DNA of 64,000 bases from Lotus japonicus (lineage: Eukaryota; Streptophyta; Magnoliopsida; Fabales; Fabaceae), in the NCBI RefSeq assembly GCF_012489685.1, contig NC_080042.1, positions 51,636,066-51,700,065 on the forward strand, read 5' to 3'. A program made the position numbers and the translations under genes. Positions 41,340 through 51,349 of the stretch are shown here, one piece after another (the stretch's first letter is position 1; each line of letters begins with the position of its first letter). Under the pieces are notes generated by a model that saw only the letters and a list, made by a program, of their open reading frames with translations, did no database searches and had not been told where the DNA came from.

Positions 41340-44300
41340 TTACTCTGGACAAAAATCCATGTTCAGGTTTTCAAGAATAAATAAAAACCTGTCTTCTGCC
41401 AAGGGCTTAGTGAAGATATCTGCCCACTGATGGTCAGTATCAACATACTCTAATGATAGAGTGCCCTTCTGAACATGATCACGAATATAATGATACTTTA
41501 CCTCTATATGTTTTGCTCTTGAGTGTAGAATGAGATTCTTGCTGAGTGAAATAGCAGCTGTGTTGTCACAGTAGATGGGAACTTTCTTCATAGACAAGCC
41601 ATAATCTTCTAGATGATTCTTCATCCATATGGTTTGTGTACAGCAAGTGGCAGCTGAGACATATTCTGCTTCAGCAGTTGATAGAGCAATTGTGTTCTGT
41701 CTTTTGCTTGACCAGGATACAAGATTTGATCCAAGGAAATGGCAGCTTCCAGAAGTGCTTTTCCTTTCCACTCTATCTCCAGCAAAGTCAGCATCACAGA
41801 AACCTGAAAGTGTATACTCTGATGTTTTTCTATACATCAAGCCAAGGTTAGTAGTTCCTTTCAGATATTTGAGGATCCTCTTAACAGCAGTCAAGTGAGT
41901 CTCTCTAGGATCTGATTGGAATCTAGCACAGAGATGCACACTAAACAATATATCAGGTCTAGAGGCAGTTAAGTAAAGAAGAGAGCCTATCATTCCACGA
42001 TAGAGCTTCTGACAAACCTTAGAGGAAACTTCCTCTTTCTCAAGAATGCATGTTGGATGCATTGGAGTCTTTGAGATGTTGCAATCACTCATGTTGAACT
42101 TCTTCAGAAGTTCCAGGGTGTACTTCTTCTGATGGATATAGGTGACTCCTGGTCGTTGATCTATTTGAATTCCCAGGAAGTATTTAAGTTCTCCCATCAT
42201 GCTCATTTCAAATTCAGCCTGCATTAACTTAGAAAATTCCTTGCACAAGGAGGGATTAGCAGAACCAAAAATGATATCATCAACGTAAATCTGAACTATA
42301 AGAATGTCATTCTTATAGGTTCTGCAGAAAAGAGTATTGTCACCTTTACCCCTTACAAACTCATTTTGTAGAAGAAATGAGCTGAGCCTTTCATACCACG
42401 CTCTGGGAGCTTGTTCCAATCCACAGAGTGACTTCTTGAGCTTGTAGACATGCTCTGGATGTTTGTTGTCTTCAAAACCTGGAGGTTGCTTAACATACAC
42501 TTCTTCTGAAATGTAGCCATTGAGGAAGTCACTTTTGACGTCCATCTGATGGAGAATGATGTTGTGATTTACTGAGAAGGAAATCAATAGCCTTATAGCT
42601 TCAAGCCTTGCTACTGGAGCAAAGGTCTCAGTGTAATCAATTCCCTCTTGTTGACTGTAGCCTTGAGCTACCAGTCTTGCCTTGTTTCTTGTTACTTCTC
42701 CTTTTTCATTCAGCTTGTTTCTGAACACCCACTTGGTTCCTATGACATGGAACCCTTTGGGTTTAGGCATTAAGGTCCACACATCATTCTTGGTGAACTG
42801 ATCTAGCTCTTCTTGCATTGCTTGAATCCAGCCTTTGTCTTCAAGAGCTTCATCAACAGATTTCGGCTCAATGAGAGATACAAATCCCTTCAGACTCAGA
42901 AGAGTCTCTTCTGAAGGTTTGAGCATAGACCTGGTTCTGACGGGAGCATCTTTGTTGCCAATGATCAGTTCTTCTGGATGAGAAGCAACTATTCTTTTCT
43001 TCTTCTGAAGAGGATCAGAAGTTGTTGGAAAATCTTCAGATGCTTCAGCCTCTGGAGCAACATCCTCTGGGCTTTTTATTGGTTGATTTGCTTCTGAACA
43101 GTCAATGCTTAAATCTGCAAATCTTTCAAACAGCTTTGACTTTTCTGAGCCAAGCTTATCATCAAATCTAATCTGGATGGATTCCTCAACAGTTTGATGA
43201 ATAATATTATAAATTCTAAAACCTTTGGATCTTTCAGAATAACCAAGAAAATAACATTTTAAAGCTTTAGAATCGAATTTACCCAATTGCTCCTTAGTGT
43301 TGAGCATGAAGCAAGTACTTCCGAATGGATGGAAGTAAGAGATGTCAGGTTGTCTTCCTTTGCATAGCTCATAAGGAGTTTTCTCCAGAATTGGTCTAAT
43401 GGAGATTCTGTTCTGGATGTAGCAAGCAGTGTTGATTGCTTCTGCCCAGAAGTGTTTGGCCATACTTGATTCTTGCATCATGGTGCGTGCCATCTCCTGA
43501 AGAGTTCTATTCTTTCTTTCAACTACTCCATTTTGTTGAGGAGTGCGAGGACAAGAGAAGTTGTGAGAGATTCCTTGAGAGTTGAATAAATCTTCAAAAG
43601 CTTTGTTCTCAAATTCTCCACCATGGTCACTTCTGACAGTAATCACGGAAGATTGAAACTCCTTCTGAACTTGGGTAATGAAGTTGGTAAACACAGTATG
43701 TGTTTCATCTTTGTGCCTTAGGAACTTTACCCATGTCCACCTGCTATAATCATCTACAATGACTAACCCATACTTCTTTCCTCCAATGGATTCAGTCTTC
43801 ACTGGTCCAAAGAGATCAATGTGAAGTAGCTCAAGGGGCCTTGTTGTAGATACTACATTCTTTGCTTTAAAAGGCTTCTTGGTGAATTTACCCTTCTGAC
43901 AAGCTTCACATAGAGCCTCTGATGAATACTTCAGATGAGGCAATCCTCTGACGAGATTTAGCTTGCTAAGTTGAGAAATTTTTCTGAGACTTGCATGTCC
44001 TAGGCGTCTGTGCCAGATCCATTGCTCATCATTAACTGACATGAGACACTTGACCTTCTGAGATAGCAGTTCAGAGGATCTGATTTTGTAAATATCATTT
44101 TTTCTCTTCCCAGAAAATAAAACGGATCCATCTGTTTGACTAACAGCTTTGCATCCAGTTTGATTGAAGATCACATCGTAACCTTTGTCAGCAATTTGGC
44201 TTATGGAGAGCAAGTTGTGAAATAATCCTTCCACCAGAAGTACATCATTGATAACTGGAGTTTTTCCATCACCTATGGAACCTTTTCCAATAATTTTTCC

Positions 44301-44582
44301 CTTCTGGTTTCCTCCAAAGCCAACGTCTCCTCCTGACTTAAGCGGTGTCAGTTTTTGGAATATAGACCTTGTGCCCGTCATGTGTCGCGAGCATCCACTG
44401 TCCAGGTACCATGACAGGTGTCTTAACTGAGCTGCATAAGATGTCTGCAACAGGAATAATTTTTGCTTTAGGTACCCACATCTTGGGTCCTTTCTTGTTA
44501 GTTTTCCCAGAAGTTCTTGGAACTTTGGGTGCAACAGGAGGATAATGCAGAGGAACTTGAGTATAATATTTAGACATATCAA
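41340..44582 (-). CDS. pol: Sirevirus Pol: protease, integrase, reverse transcriptase, RNase H (1080 codons open)
   Basis: The frame is open from about 44582, but the conserved part begins at the protease sequence [13 protein letters not shown] (active-site DSG at 44402-44394). The integrase zinc domain ([13 protein letters not shown]...CEACQKGK) follows, then the catalytic core ([33 protein letters not shown]). Reverse transcriptase has YVDDIIFG (YVDD at 42287-42276), and RNase H has [15 protein letters not shown] and YCDNTAA. The frame is +1 relative to gag, overlapping it by 245 nt. Two usually invariant spots differ: [10 protein letters not shown] has Asp where Ala is usual, and [13 protein letters not shown] has Cys and Glu where Tyr and Lys are usual. 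These may impair the polymerase. Confidence 0.9.
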   Translation of the reverse strand: MICLNIILKFLCIILLLHPKFQELLGKLTRKDPRCGYLKQKLFLLQTSYAAQLRHLSWYLDSGCSRHMTGTRSIFQKLTPLKSGGDVGFGGNQKGKIIGKGSIGDGKTPVINDVLLVEGLFHNLLSISQIADKGYDVIFNQTGCKAVSQTDGSVLFSGKRKNDIYKIRSSELLSQKVKCLMSVNDEQWIWHRRLGHASLRKISQLSKLNLVRGLPHLKYSSEALCEACQKGKFTKKPFKAKNVVSTTRPLELLHIDLFGPVKTESIGGKKYGLVIVDDYSRWTWVKFLRHKDETHTVFTNFITQVQKEFQSSVITVRSDHGGEFENKAFEDLFNSQGISHNFSCPRTPQQNGVVERKNRTLQEMARTMMQESSMAKHFWAEAINTACYIQNRISIRPILEKTPYELCKGRQPDISYFHPFGSTCFMLNTKEQLGKFDSKALKCYFLGYSERSKGFRIYNIIHQTVEESIQIRFDDKLGSEKSKLFERFADLSIDCSEANQPIKSPEDVAPEAEASEDFPTTSDPLQKKKRIVASHPEELIIGNKDAPVRTRSMLKPSEETLLSLKGFVSLIEPKSVDEALEDKGWIQAMQEELDQFTKNDVWTLMPKPKGFHVIGTKWVFRNKLNEKGEVTRNKARLVAQGYSQQEGIDYTETFAPVARLEAIRLLISFSVNHNIILHQMDVKSDFLNGYISEEVYVKQPPGFEDNKHPEHVYKLKKSLCGLEQAPRAWYERLSSFLLQNEFVRGKGDNTLFCRTYKNDILIVQIYVDDIIFGSANPSLCKEFSKLMQAEFEMSMMGELKYFLGIQIDQRPGVTYIHQKKYTLELLKKFNMSDCNISKTPMHPTCILEKEEVSSKVCQKLYRGMIGSLLYLTASRPDILFSVHLCARFQSDPRETHLTAVKRILKYLKGTTNLGLMYRKTSEYTLSGFCDADFAGDRVERKSTSGSCHFLGSNLVSWSSKRQNTIALSTAEAEYVSAATCCTQTIWMKNHLEDYGLSMKKVPIYCDNTAAISLSKNLILHSRAKHIEVKYHYIRDHVQKGTLSLEYVDTDHQWADIFTKPLAEDRFLFILENLNMDFCPE
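42276..42287 (-). other. Reverse transcriptase YVDD catalytic codons
   Basis: Encodes Tyr-Val-Asp-Asp, the metal-binding catalytic motif of the polymerase. Confidence 0.9.
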
Positions 44583-46212
44583 GTTTAAATTTCCCTTTTG
44601 ATTTCACCACCTTTGGTGTAGCCTTTTCTGGAATGACAGTGCCAGCGGGAACGAAATGTTTATGCAAGGGTTCGCGTTTGGACTCAGTTGACTCATCTTT
44701 CATGGATTGAAAGTAGCCAAGACCACTGTTCCCATTTCTGCTCATGCCATAGATCATTGAAGCCATAAGACTTCTGTCTATACCCTTTGCAAGGAACTTT
44801 TGAAACGCTTTCTCATATTTTGTTTCATACTTAACATCAGATGATGCAAGTTGATCTTCTAGCACATCATTTTTAGCACGAAGAACAGCATTGTCATTAA
44901 TAAGAATATAGTTTTCATCCATGAGTTCAGAGACTGACTTCTCATGAACTTCTGAAGAACTGGTTTTAGCAGCATATTTCTTCTTAAGCTCTTTATGCTT
45001 ATTTATTAAAATATCATGTTTCTTCATTATTTCAGATAAAGCAGTTCTTAGCTCAGATAGAGAAAAGTCAGAGAATACCTCATCATCATTTTCAGAGTCT
45101 GAATCATCTTCTAAAGCTTCAGCACCTCTGCTAGTGGTAGCCATTAGAGCCTCCACAGCTTCATCTTCTTCTGACTCAGCTTCTTCAGAATCAGTTGCAT
45201 CAAAGGTTATGAGGGCTTTCTTCTTGAAGACTTTTCTAGGTCTCTTGTCCTTCTTAAGCTTGGGACGGTCACTCTTGTAGTGCCCAGATTCCTTGCATTC
45301 GAAGCAAGTGACTTCCTTTCCAGATGATTTCTTCTGACCAGATGAAGATTCATATTTTCCTGAGCTTCTCTTTGGTCCTTTTCCCTTGCTATGTCTGTTC
45401 TTCCAAAGTTTGCTTAGCCTCTTTGTGAAGAGAGACAGCTCTTCATCATCAGACGCATCTGATAGCTCTTCAGATGAGTTCTCTTCTTCTGCCTGATAAG
45501 CTTTTGCTTTGTCAGACTTTGACTTAAGAACAATAGACTTGTCTTTCTTCTGAGGCTTGTCTCCTTTGAGTTCAATCTCATGGCTCCTGAGATGACTCAC
45601 AAGTTCTTCTAACTTCAAAGAGTTCAGATTTCTGGAGAGTTTCAGGGCAGTGACAAAAGCTCTCCACTCTTTAGGCAAACTTCTGATAATCTTCTTAACA
45701 TGATCACCAGTAGAGTAGCCCTTGTTTAGCACTCTGATTCCAGCAATCAGAGTTTGAAACCTTGAGTACATCTCCTCAATGGTTTCACCAGATTCCATCT
45801 TAAACTGCTCATATTGTTGTATGAGAGCAAGAGCCTTGGTTTCCTTGACCTCTTCATTTCCTTCATGCGTCATGACCAAGGAGTCAAAGATGGATTTAGC
45901 AGTTTCTTTGTCAGAGATCTTCTCATACTCAATATATGATATTGAGCTGAATAGCATGGACTTCGCCTTGTGATGATCCTTGAAACGCTTCTTCTGAGCG
46001 TCAGTCATTTCAGAACGAGGGATCTTCACTCCTGAAGCATCTACTGGATCAGTATAGCCTTCAATGACCATATCCCAGAGATCTGAGTCAGTGCCAAGGA
46101 AATAACATTCTATTCTATCTTTCCAGTACTTAAACTTTTCACCATCAAAGATTGGTGCTCTGAGTTGATTGTTGTTGTTATTGTTGTCAGCGGAAGTATT
46201 GGCTTGGGCCAT
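44338..46212 (-). CDS. gag: Sirevirus Gag (624 aa)
   Basis: The ATG at 46212 starts [20 protein letters not shown]. An in-frame non-ATG extension upstream is ignored, and the second Sirevirus starts at the matching ATG. A DUF4219/UBN2-like capsid region covers residues about 20-230 ([17 protein letters not shown]..., ...[20 protein letters not shown]). The knuckle [14 protein letters not shown] lacks the last Cys, which is Arg. Acidic and coiled-coil regions follow. The C-terminus (...[20 protein letters not shown]...) is encoded by the same DNA as the protease active site in the +1 frame. The TAA is at 44340-44338. Confidence 0.88.
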   Translation of the reverse strand: MAQANTSADNNNNNNQLRAPIFDGEKFKYWKDRIECYFLGTDSDLWDMVIEGYTDPVDASGVKIPRSEMTDAQKKRFKDHHKAKSMLFSSISYIEYEKISDKETAKSIFDSLVMTHEGNEEVKETKALALIQQYEQFKMESGETIEEMYSRFQTLIAGIRVLNKGYSTGDHVKKIIRSLPKEWRAFVTALKLSRNLNSLKLEELVSHLRSHEIELKGDKPQKKDKSIVLKSKSDKAKAYQAEEENSSEELSDASDDEELSLFTKRLSKLWKNRHSKGKGPKRSSGKYESSSGQKKSSGKEVTCFECKESGHYKSDRPKLKKDKRPRKVFKKKALITFDATDSEEAESEEDEAVEALMATTSRGAEALEDDSDSENDDEVFSDFSLSELRTALSEIMKKHDILINKHKELKKKYAAKTSSSEVHEKSVSELMDENYILINDNAVLRAKNDVLEDQLASSDVKYETKYEKAFQKFLAKGIDRSLMASMIYGMSRNGNSGLGYFQSMKDESTESKREPLHKHFVPAGTVIPEKATPKVVKSKGKFKLDMSKYYTQVPLHYPPVAPKVPRTSGKTNKKGPKMWVPKAKIIPVADILCSSVKTPVMVPGQWMLATHDGHKVYIPKTDTA

Positions 46213-46276
46213 TGCTTGTTTTTCACACAAGGTTCTGGATCACTGAACACTGTTAGGTGTTAAAATCAGAACCGGA

Positions 46277-46288
46277 GCTCTGATGCCA
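46277..46288 (-). other. Primer-binding site of the young Sirevirus
   Basis: The minus strand reads TGGCATCAGAGC, one mismatch from the initiator tRNA-Met complement TGGTATCAGAGC. It lies two bases from the 5' LTR. Confidence 0.8.
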
Positions 46289-46290
46289 AT

Positions 46291-47531
46291 TGAAGGTGCG
46301 AAAAACACTAGAAAGGGGGGGTTTGAATAGAGTTTTTGAATCTTGGGTATACTTTTCGGCCTTTTCAAAACTCAAGGATAAAAACTAAGTGCTGAAAGAT
46401 AGGAAGTAAAGCACACGAGTATTTTATCCTGGTTCACTTGAGATAAAAGCTCAAGCTAATCCAGTCCACCTGTGAAGGTGATTTCTTCCTTCTTCTGATG
46501 AAGGCAATCCACTAAAATCAATGAATGTTACAACTGCACTTTGCAACCTGCTAAGTGACTAACAATACACTGATTTTCTCACTAGTATCCTCTTAAGAAG
46601 CTGATCTACCGATCCCCTTAAGACTAGCTAAATACTGAATCAGCCTTGAGTCAGTCCTCTCAAGATCCGACCAACCTTGGTCTCTTGATGAACTTTACAG
46701 TATGATGTAAAAGGTTTCGGGTTTACAATGAGTGCTTCTCACAAGCTAATAGTAAACTCAGAAGTTTAAGAACAGTGAAGAAATAATGCTAAGAGAATGG
46801 TTCGTATATGTTGAATACTTTCAGCAAAGTTTCTTAACGTCTTTCTTCTATCTTCAGCCTTTATATACTCCAAGACTTGTGATGTAGCCGTTGCTAGGGT
46901 TTTATCCGTTGGAGTGGCAATTCTGAAATATCAGACTGCTAGGCTGTACACGGTAGGTGGCGGACAGACTGAGACTTGTACGACGTTGTACTGTGATAGC
47001 GACCTGTCCTTTCACCAGTTGACTTGAGATGAAGGAGCTTCAGATGAACGTTGATGAAGCTTCTGATCATCGTCAGATTGGAGCTTGGATTCCTCTGACC
47101 GTGCAACTTCTGCTTCTGAACAAGTTCCTCAGAACTTCTGATCATCAGAGCTAGAATAGCTTGGGTCTTCAGAACCAGCTTCTTGAAAGTCTTCAGAACT
47201 TGAGTCTTCTGCATCTGGCCCGTTCCACTGGAACATCTGGCCTTCAGAACTTCTGACTTGAGTTCTTCAGATCTTCTTGAGAGCTTCCATCTTCAGAGCT
47301 TCTGAAGCTTTTGCCACTGTTCAGAACGAACATGGTAGATTAAATAGCTCTCTTTTTAGTAACCCTTGGTTCTTCTTCTTCTGAACGAATAAGCTTGGGT
47401 CAGATTCAGAACCTGTTTGTCACAACTTAAAAAGACAAACGTTAGGGTACCACAATTGTTCATCATCACAAACCTTAATTGTAATCATCAAAATATAGAG
47501 ATGCAACCACTGATGAAACCTTGATCTAACA
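46291..47531 (-). repeat. 5' LTR of the young Sirevirus (1241 bp)
   Basis: Same ends and length as 35326-36566. It promotes transcription leftwards. Confidence 0.93.
46858..46867 (-). promoter_or_regulatory. TATA box in the 5' LTR
   Basis: The minus strand reads TATATAAAGG. The copy in the 3' LTR is at 35893-35902. Confidence 0.65.
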
Positions 47532-47536
47532 TGGCC
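47532..47536 (+). repeat. Target-site duplication (right) of the young Sirevirus
   Basis: TGGCC, pair of 35321-35325. Confidence 0.9.
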
Positions 47537-48142
47537 TCGCCAGCCTTATTAGGCAAGGACTTATAATTGCTCAGGGCCCAATGGTCATATGGGTTTACCC
47601 GAGTCTTTTGAGCCTAGTTTGAACAATGCTCGCCCATATTTCGGGGAGATTATCGGGATAAGAAGCTTATCCGCACACATCGCCGACGAGTGACAGCGAG
47701 CTGCGTCGGACTTTCCGAAGCATTCCCCAGACATCAAGGTCGTGTTGGGATTGCCACCTTCAGGGAATTTTTCCCACCGAGCCCTCGCCGCAATTCAGTG
47801 TGATTGAAATTGCTGGATACAATTTTTGTATTTTCAATCAGACGTGATAGTCAACAAACTCCTGAGATGGAGAACAAGAACGTGTCTTTGATTTTACCAT
47901 TCAGGCACTTTTGGCCGATAATTTCTTCGAACAAAGTACAAAAGGATTTTACCTCGTCAAATCTGCTGCCGATTTTGCATCGGATTCAGCGTTTTTGTTG
48001 ATCTCGTTAGCTGTAGTAGTATTTTAGACTGGCAGCGTTCCACGATCTTGGCATCCGCTTCCCATCTAAGATTTCCAGGTGATAAGCTCCCTTTCCTAGG
48101 ACCTTCAAGATTATGTAGGGTCCCTCCCAGATTGGGCTTAAC
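47537..48142 (-). other. 3' flank of Tat integrase
   Basis: Beyond the integrase frame no conserved ORF is seen. It is the 3' non-coding part of the Tat element up to the Sirevirus insertion site. Confidence 0.4.
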
Positions 48143-49690
48143 TTGTTTCCCGTAACCCCTGTCTGTTTCTTAAGCACCAAATCCAGTGCTTGCGTTTCTC
48201 TTGGTCACACCTTCGTGTCATACTTAGCCGCTGCTCGTTGTTTCATCGCCGCTTCCCTTAGGCGAGCTTCGTCGCGTGTCTCTGACTGCAAGTCCAACTC
48301 CATCGCCATATTTGAAGCATTCTCGCCCTCAAACTTCGACGATGTTCGCCATGAGCTGTTGTCGATCTCTACGGAGAGCATAGCATCTGCTCCGTATGTC
48401 ATCCTGAACGGTGTTTCTCCTGTAGACGAATGTTGCGTCGTGTTATATGACCAAATCACAATCTGAAGTTCATCCAACTAGGCCCCCTTGGCATCCGAGA
48501 GTCGGCGTTTCAATCCTCGCAAGATGACTTTGTTCGTCGACTCCACCTGACCGTTGGTTTGAGGGTGCTCTACCGACGAAAATCTCCTCTGGATCCCCAT
48601 TTCCTCACAAAATTCCTTAGTCTGATTGCTTGCAGATTACGTCCCATTGTTTGAGACGATCGCCCTTGGCACTCCGAATCGGCACACGATCCTTTTCCAA
48701 TAAAAACTTATTATCTTATCTGCTGTTATGCTTGCTAAAGGTTCAGCCTCTATCCATTTAGTAAAGTAGTCCACCGCCACGAGAATGAACTTCATATGCG
48801 ATCTGGCAGTGGGAAAAGGTCCGACGAGATCAACTCCCCACATGGCGAAGGGCCAAGGGGAACTAATCGTGGCCAATTGCTCCGGCGGGGCTCTGGGTAA
48901 ATCCGCGAATTGTTGACATTTCTCGCACTTCCTTACAAATTCTGCACAGTCCTTTCTTATCGTGGGCCAATAAAAACCTGCCCTGAGGAATTTACCCGCT
49001 AGAGACCTTCCCCCAATGTGACTTGCGCAAACCCCTTCGTGAACCTCTGTCATAACATCCTCATACTTTTCTGGTGGTAGGCACCTTAAGAGGGGCGAAG
49101 TGAATCCTCGCCGAAAAAGGATGCCATCGAGCAACGTGTAGTGCCCTGCTTCTCTCCTTTGAGCCTTTGAGTACTTCACTACATCGCCTGGGTCACCCGT
49201 CAAGATATCAATGATGGGGTTCATCCAAGTTTCTTGGCGATCGACTGAGGCTACCAGTTCTCCCTCTATGCTAGGGTTGGTGAGTGTTTCCTGAATCACG
49301 CTTCGGTTATTCCCAGGTTTTTTAGTGCTAGCCAACATAGCTAGGGCATCTGCCCTTTGATTTTTTGTCCTCGGCACGTACTCGACCACAATTTTCTTTA
49401 TTCGACTCATAAGCGATCGTACGCGCTCTAAATACTTTATCAAAGCCGGTTCTTTGACCTGGAACTCCCCATTGACCTGATTTCCAACTAATAACGAGTC
49501 CATTCTTACTAACAAACTGTCATTTTGCACCTCGATCGCCAGCTTTAGTCCTGCGATTAGAGCCTCATACTCCGCCTGGTTGTTACTAGCCTTGAACTAG
49601 AATCTGAGAGATTGTTCCAACACCAGTTCTCCTGGCCCCTGCAATGTGACTCCGGCTCCACTTCTGTTGTCACTCGACGAACCATTGACG
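48020..49690 (-). pseudogene. Tat pol: second RNase H and integrase, decayed
   Basis: A second RNase H reads 'TLFVNGSSSDNRSGAGVTLQ' (about 49690) and '...ASNNQAEYEALIAGLKLAIE', ending with 'YVPRTKNQRADALAMLA'. A duplicated RNase H is the mark of the Tat lineage. The integrase zinc domain (HEGVCASHIGGRS...CEKCQQF) and core (MWGVDLVGPFPTA) follow. The second catalytic Asp is Asn (VSNNGT instead of the usual SDNGT), and a TAA follows. The C-terminal part at 48477-48205 (...IVIWSYNTTQHSSTGETPFR...) leads to a GKGAY-containing end near 48070. Stops lie at about 49696, 49598, 48640, 48478 and 48203, all in one frame. Confidence 0.78.
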
Positions 49691-49698
49691 AACAACGT

Positions 49699-50319
49699 CT
49701 ATTGTGTGTTTACTCTTTCTCCTTCCTCGGGTGTCAACTCTACCACAAAATCTGCCAAGGCCTGCGCCCCAACTCTCCCCCTTTTATCATACTGCAATCT
49801 ATACCCTGACAGCTCCACTGACCATGCGACGAGCCTTCCTGACAAATCTGGTTTCTGCAACACCTGCCTCAAAGGAAGATCAGTTCTCACCTTTACCTGA
49901 AAACTTTGAAAGTAGGGTCGCAAGCGTCTGGCGGTGACGAGGACGGCGAGCGCCGCCTTTTCTATCTTCTGATATCTCATTTCGACCCCTTGAAATGTGT
50001 GGCTCACAAAGTAAACTATTTTCTGTTCCCCGTCTACCTCCTGAAGGATTACCGAGCTGATCGCGTGGTCTCCCACAGAAAAGTACAAGTGTAAGAGAAG
50101 ACCCTGGACGGGCTTCGAGAGAACAGGTGAAGCTGACAACATTTCCTTGAGGCGAGTAAAAGCTTCTTCACATTCTGAACTCCACTCGAACGCTGCGTTC
50201 TTCTTAAGGCATTTGAAGAACGGAGCTGACTTATTACCCGAATGAGGAAGAAATCGAGACAAAGTTGCGATTCGCCCGGTTAGCCGCTGCACCTCTTTCA
50301 CATTGCTTGGGTTCTTCAT
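49699..50319 (-). pseudogene. Tat pol: reverse transcriptase end and first RNase H
   Basis: MKNPSNVKEVQRLTGRIATL is the usual linker after reverse transcriptase. RNase H blocks follow: '...LYFSVGDHAISSVILQEVDG', '...YQKIEKAALAVLVTARRLRP' and '...LADFVVEL'. The catalytic Asp of the first motif (usually D/V-S-x-x-A) reads VGDHAISS, a shift from the usual spacing. It is one frame away from the reverse transcriptase part at 50354, so one frameshift lies at about 50320-50353. Bases 49810-49918 are identical to 32577-32685 in inverse orientation. Confidence 0.75.
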
Positions 50320-50353
50320 CTCCCGTATCGCCTTGCACTTGTCCGGGTTAATC

Positions 50354-51223
50354 TCAATCCCCCCTTGACGTGATCATGAAACCTAAGAATTTACCCCCTT
50401 GTATTTCGAAAGAACATTTCTCCGGATTGAGCCTCATGTCGTGTTTCCGGATTTTGCCAAAGGCTTCCGATAGGTCCTCATGGTGAGCCGACACCAAAAC
50501 TGACTTAACGATCATGTCATCGACGTATACTTCCATATTCCTTCCTAGTTGCTCCTCAAACACCCTATCCATCAGTCGCTGATACGTCGCCCCCGCGTTT
50601 TTCAATCCGAAAGGCATGGTCTGATAATAGTAATTTACCCTTGTAGTCATGAAAGCCGTTTTATCTTCGTCCGATGGATGCATTTTGATTTGATGGTACC
50701 CTGAGTAGGCATCCATTAAACTCAGAAGTTCATTCCCCGAGACTCCGTCCACCAGTTTATCTATGCTAGGTAAAGGGTAGGAATCTTTCGGACATTCCTT
50801 ACTTAGGTCTGTGTAATCCACACACATTCGCCATTTTCTGTTTGCTGTCTTGACCATTACCACGTTTTCCAACCAGGTAAGGTACTTGATTTCGCGAATA
50901 AAATCCGCTGCAAGTAGCTTGTTCACCTCTTGCTGGGTCGCCTTCTCCTTCTCATCGCCCATTCGTCGCCGAGTCTGGGTCACTGGCTTCGCCCCTGGAT
51001 TCAGTGCTAATTTATGACAAATGAAATTTGGGTCTATGCCAGGCATATCCCTGTGACTCCAAGCGAAAAGGTCTAGGTTCTCTCCCAACAACTTTGACAA
51101 CCTCTGCTCTTGAATTTCACTTAACTTGGTCCCTATTTTGAGTATCTTCTCGTCGAACCTCAACTCTTTGGTTTCCTCTATCGGGGTGGGTCTATTGACT
51201 CGCCCCTCGCCACTTGGATCCAA
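50354..51223 (-). pseudogene. Tat pol: reverse transcriptase palm and fingers
   Basis: Readable blocks: 'LFAWSHRDMPGIDP', 'NPGAKPVTQTRRR', 'VVMVKTANRKWRMCVDYTDL', 'SLMDAYSGYHQIKMHPSDED', 'TMPFGLKNAGATYQRLMDRV' and the catalytic YVDDMIVKS (YVDD at 50527-50516). This is full-length for the fingers-palm region and has no internal stop. The frame extends upstream to about 51286 as linker, then stops matching. The expected protease is absent. Confidence 0.82.
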
Positions 51224-51349
51224 GCTTTCGTCCGGAGCCTCTACTTCATTACAACGATGTCCTATTGAGGCGTTCTTCTTACCAAATATGTAATTGTATT
51301 TTAATTTAATTCACGGACATAAATTCATATGTAACTCCTTCATTTCTAG

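Larger units (their letters stand above)
35326..47531 (-). mobile_element. Nearly intact Sirevirus (Ty1/copia with envelope-like ORF), 12.2 kb
   Basis: Two 1241 bp LTRs, a methionine-tRNA primer site, gag, pol (protease-integrase-reverse transcriptase-RNase H order), a 1017-residue envelope-like ORF, a 138-residue ORF and a polypurine tract follow in that order on the minus strand. TGGCC duplications flank it. I count about seven base differences between the LTRs, so the insertion is young. The long ORFs have no internal stops. It sits inside an older Tat element. Confidence 0.92.
47537..51286 (-). mobile_element. Decayed Tat-lineage gypsy element, pol half, minus strand
   Basis: Reverse transcriptase, RNase H, a second RNase H and integrase are in order on the minus strand. 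The 5' LTR, gag and protease are missing: the sequence switches to Helitron/RPA DNA near 51286. Its 3' continuation lies across the Sirevirus, at 35320 and below, including the antisense ORF at 33685-35281. Confidence 0.8.
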
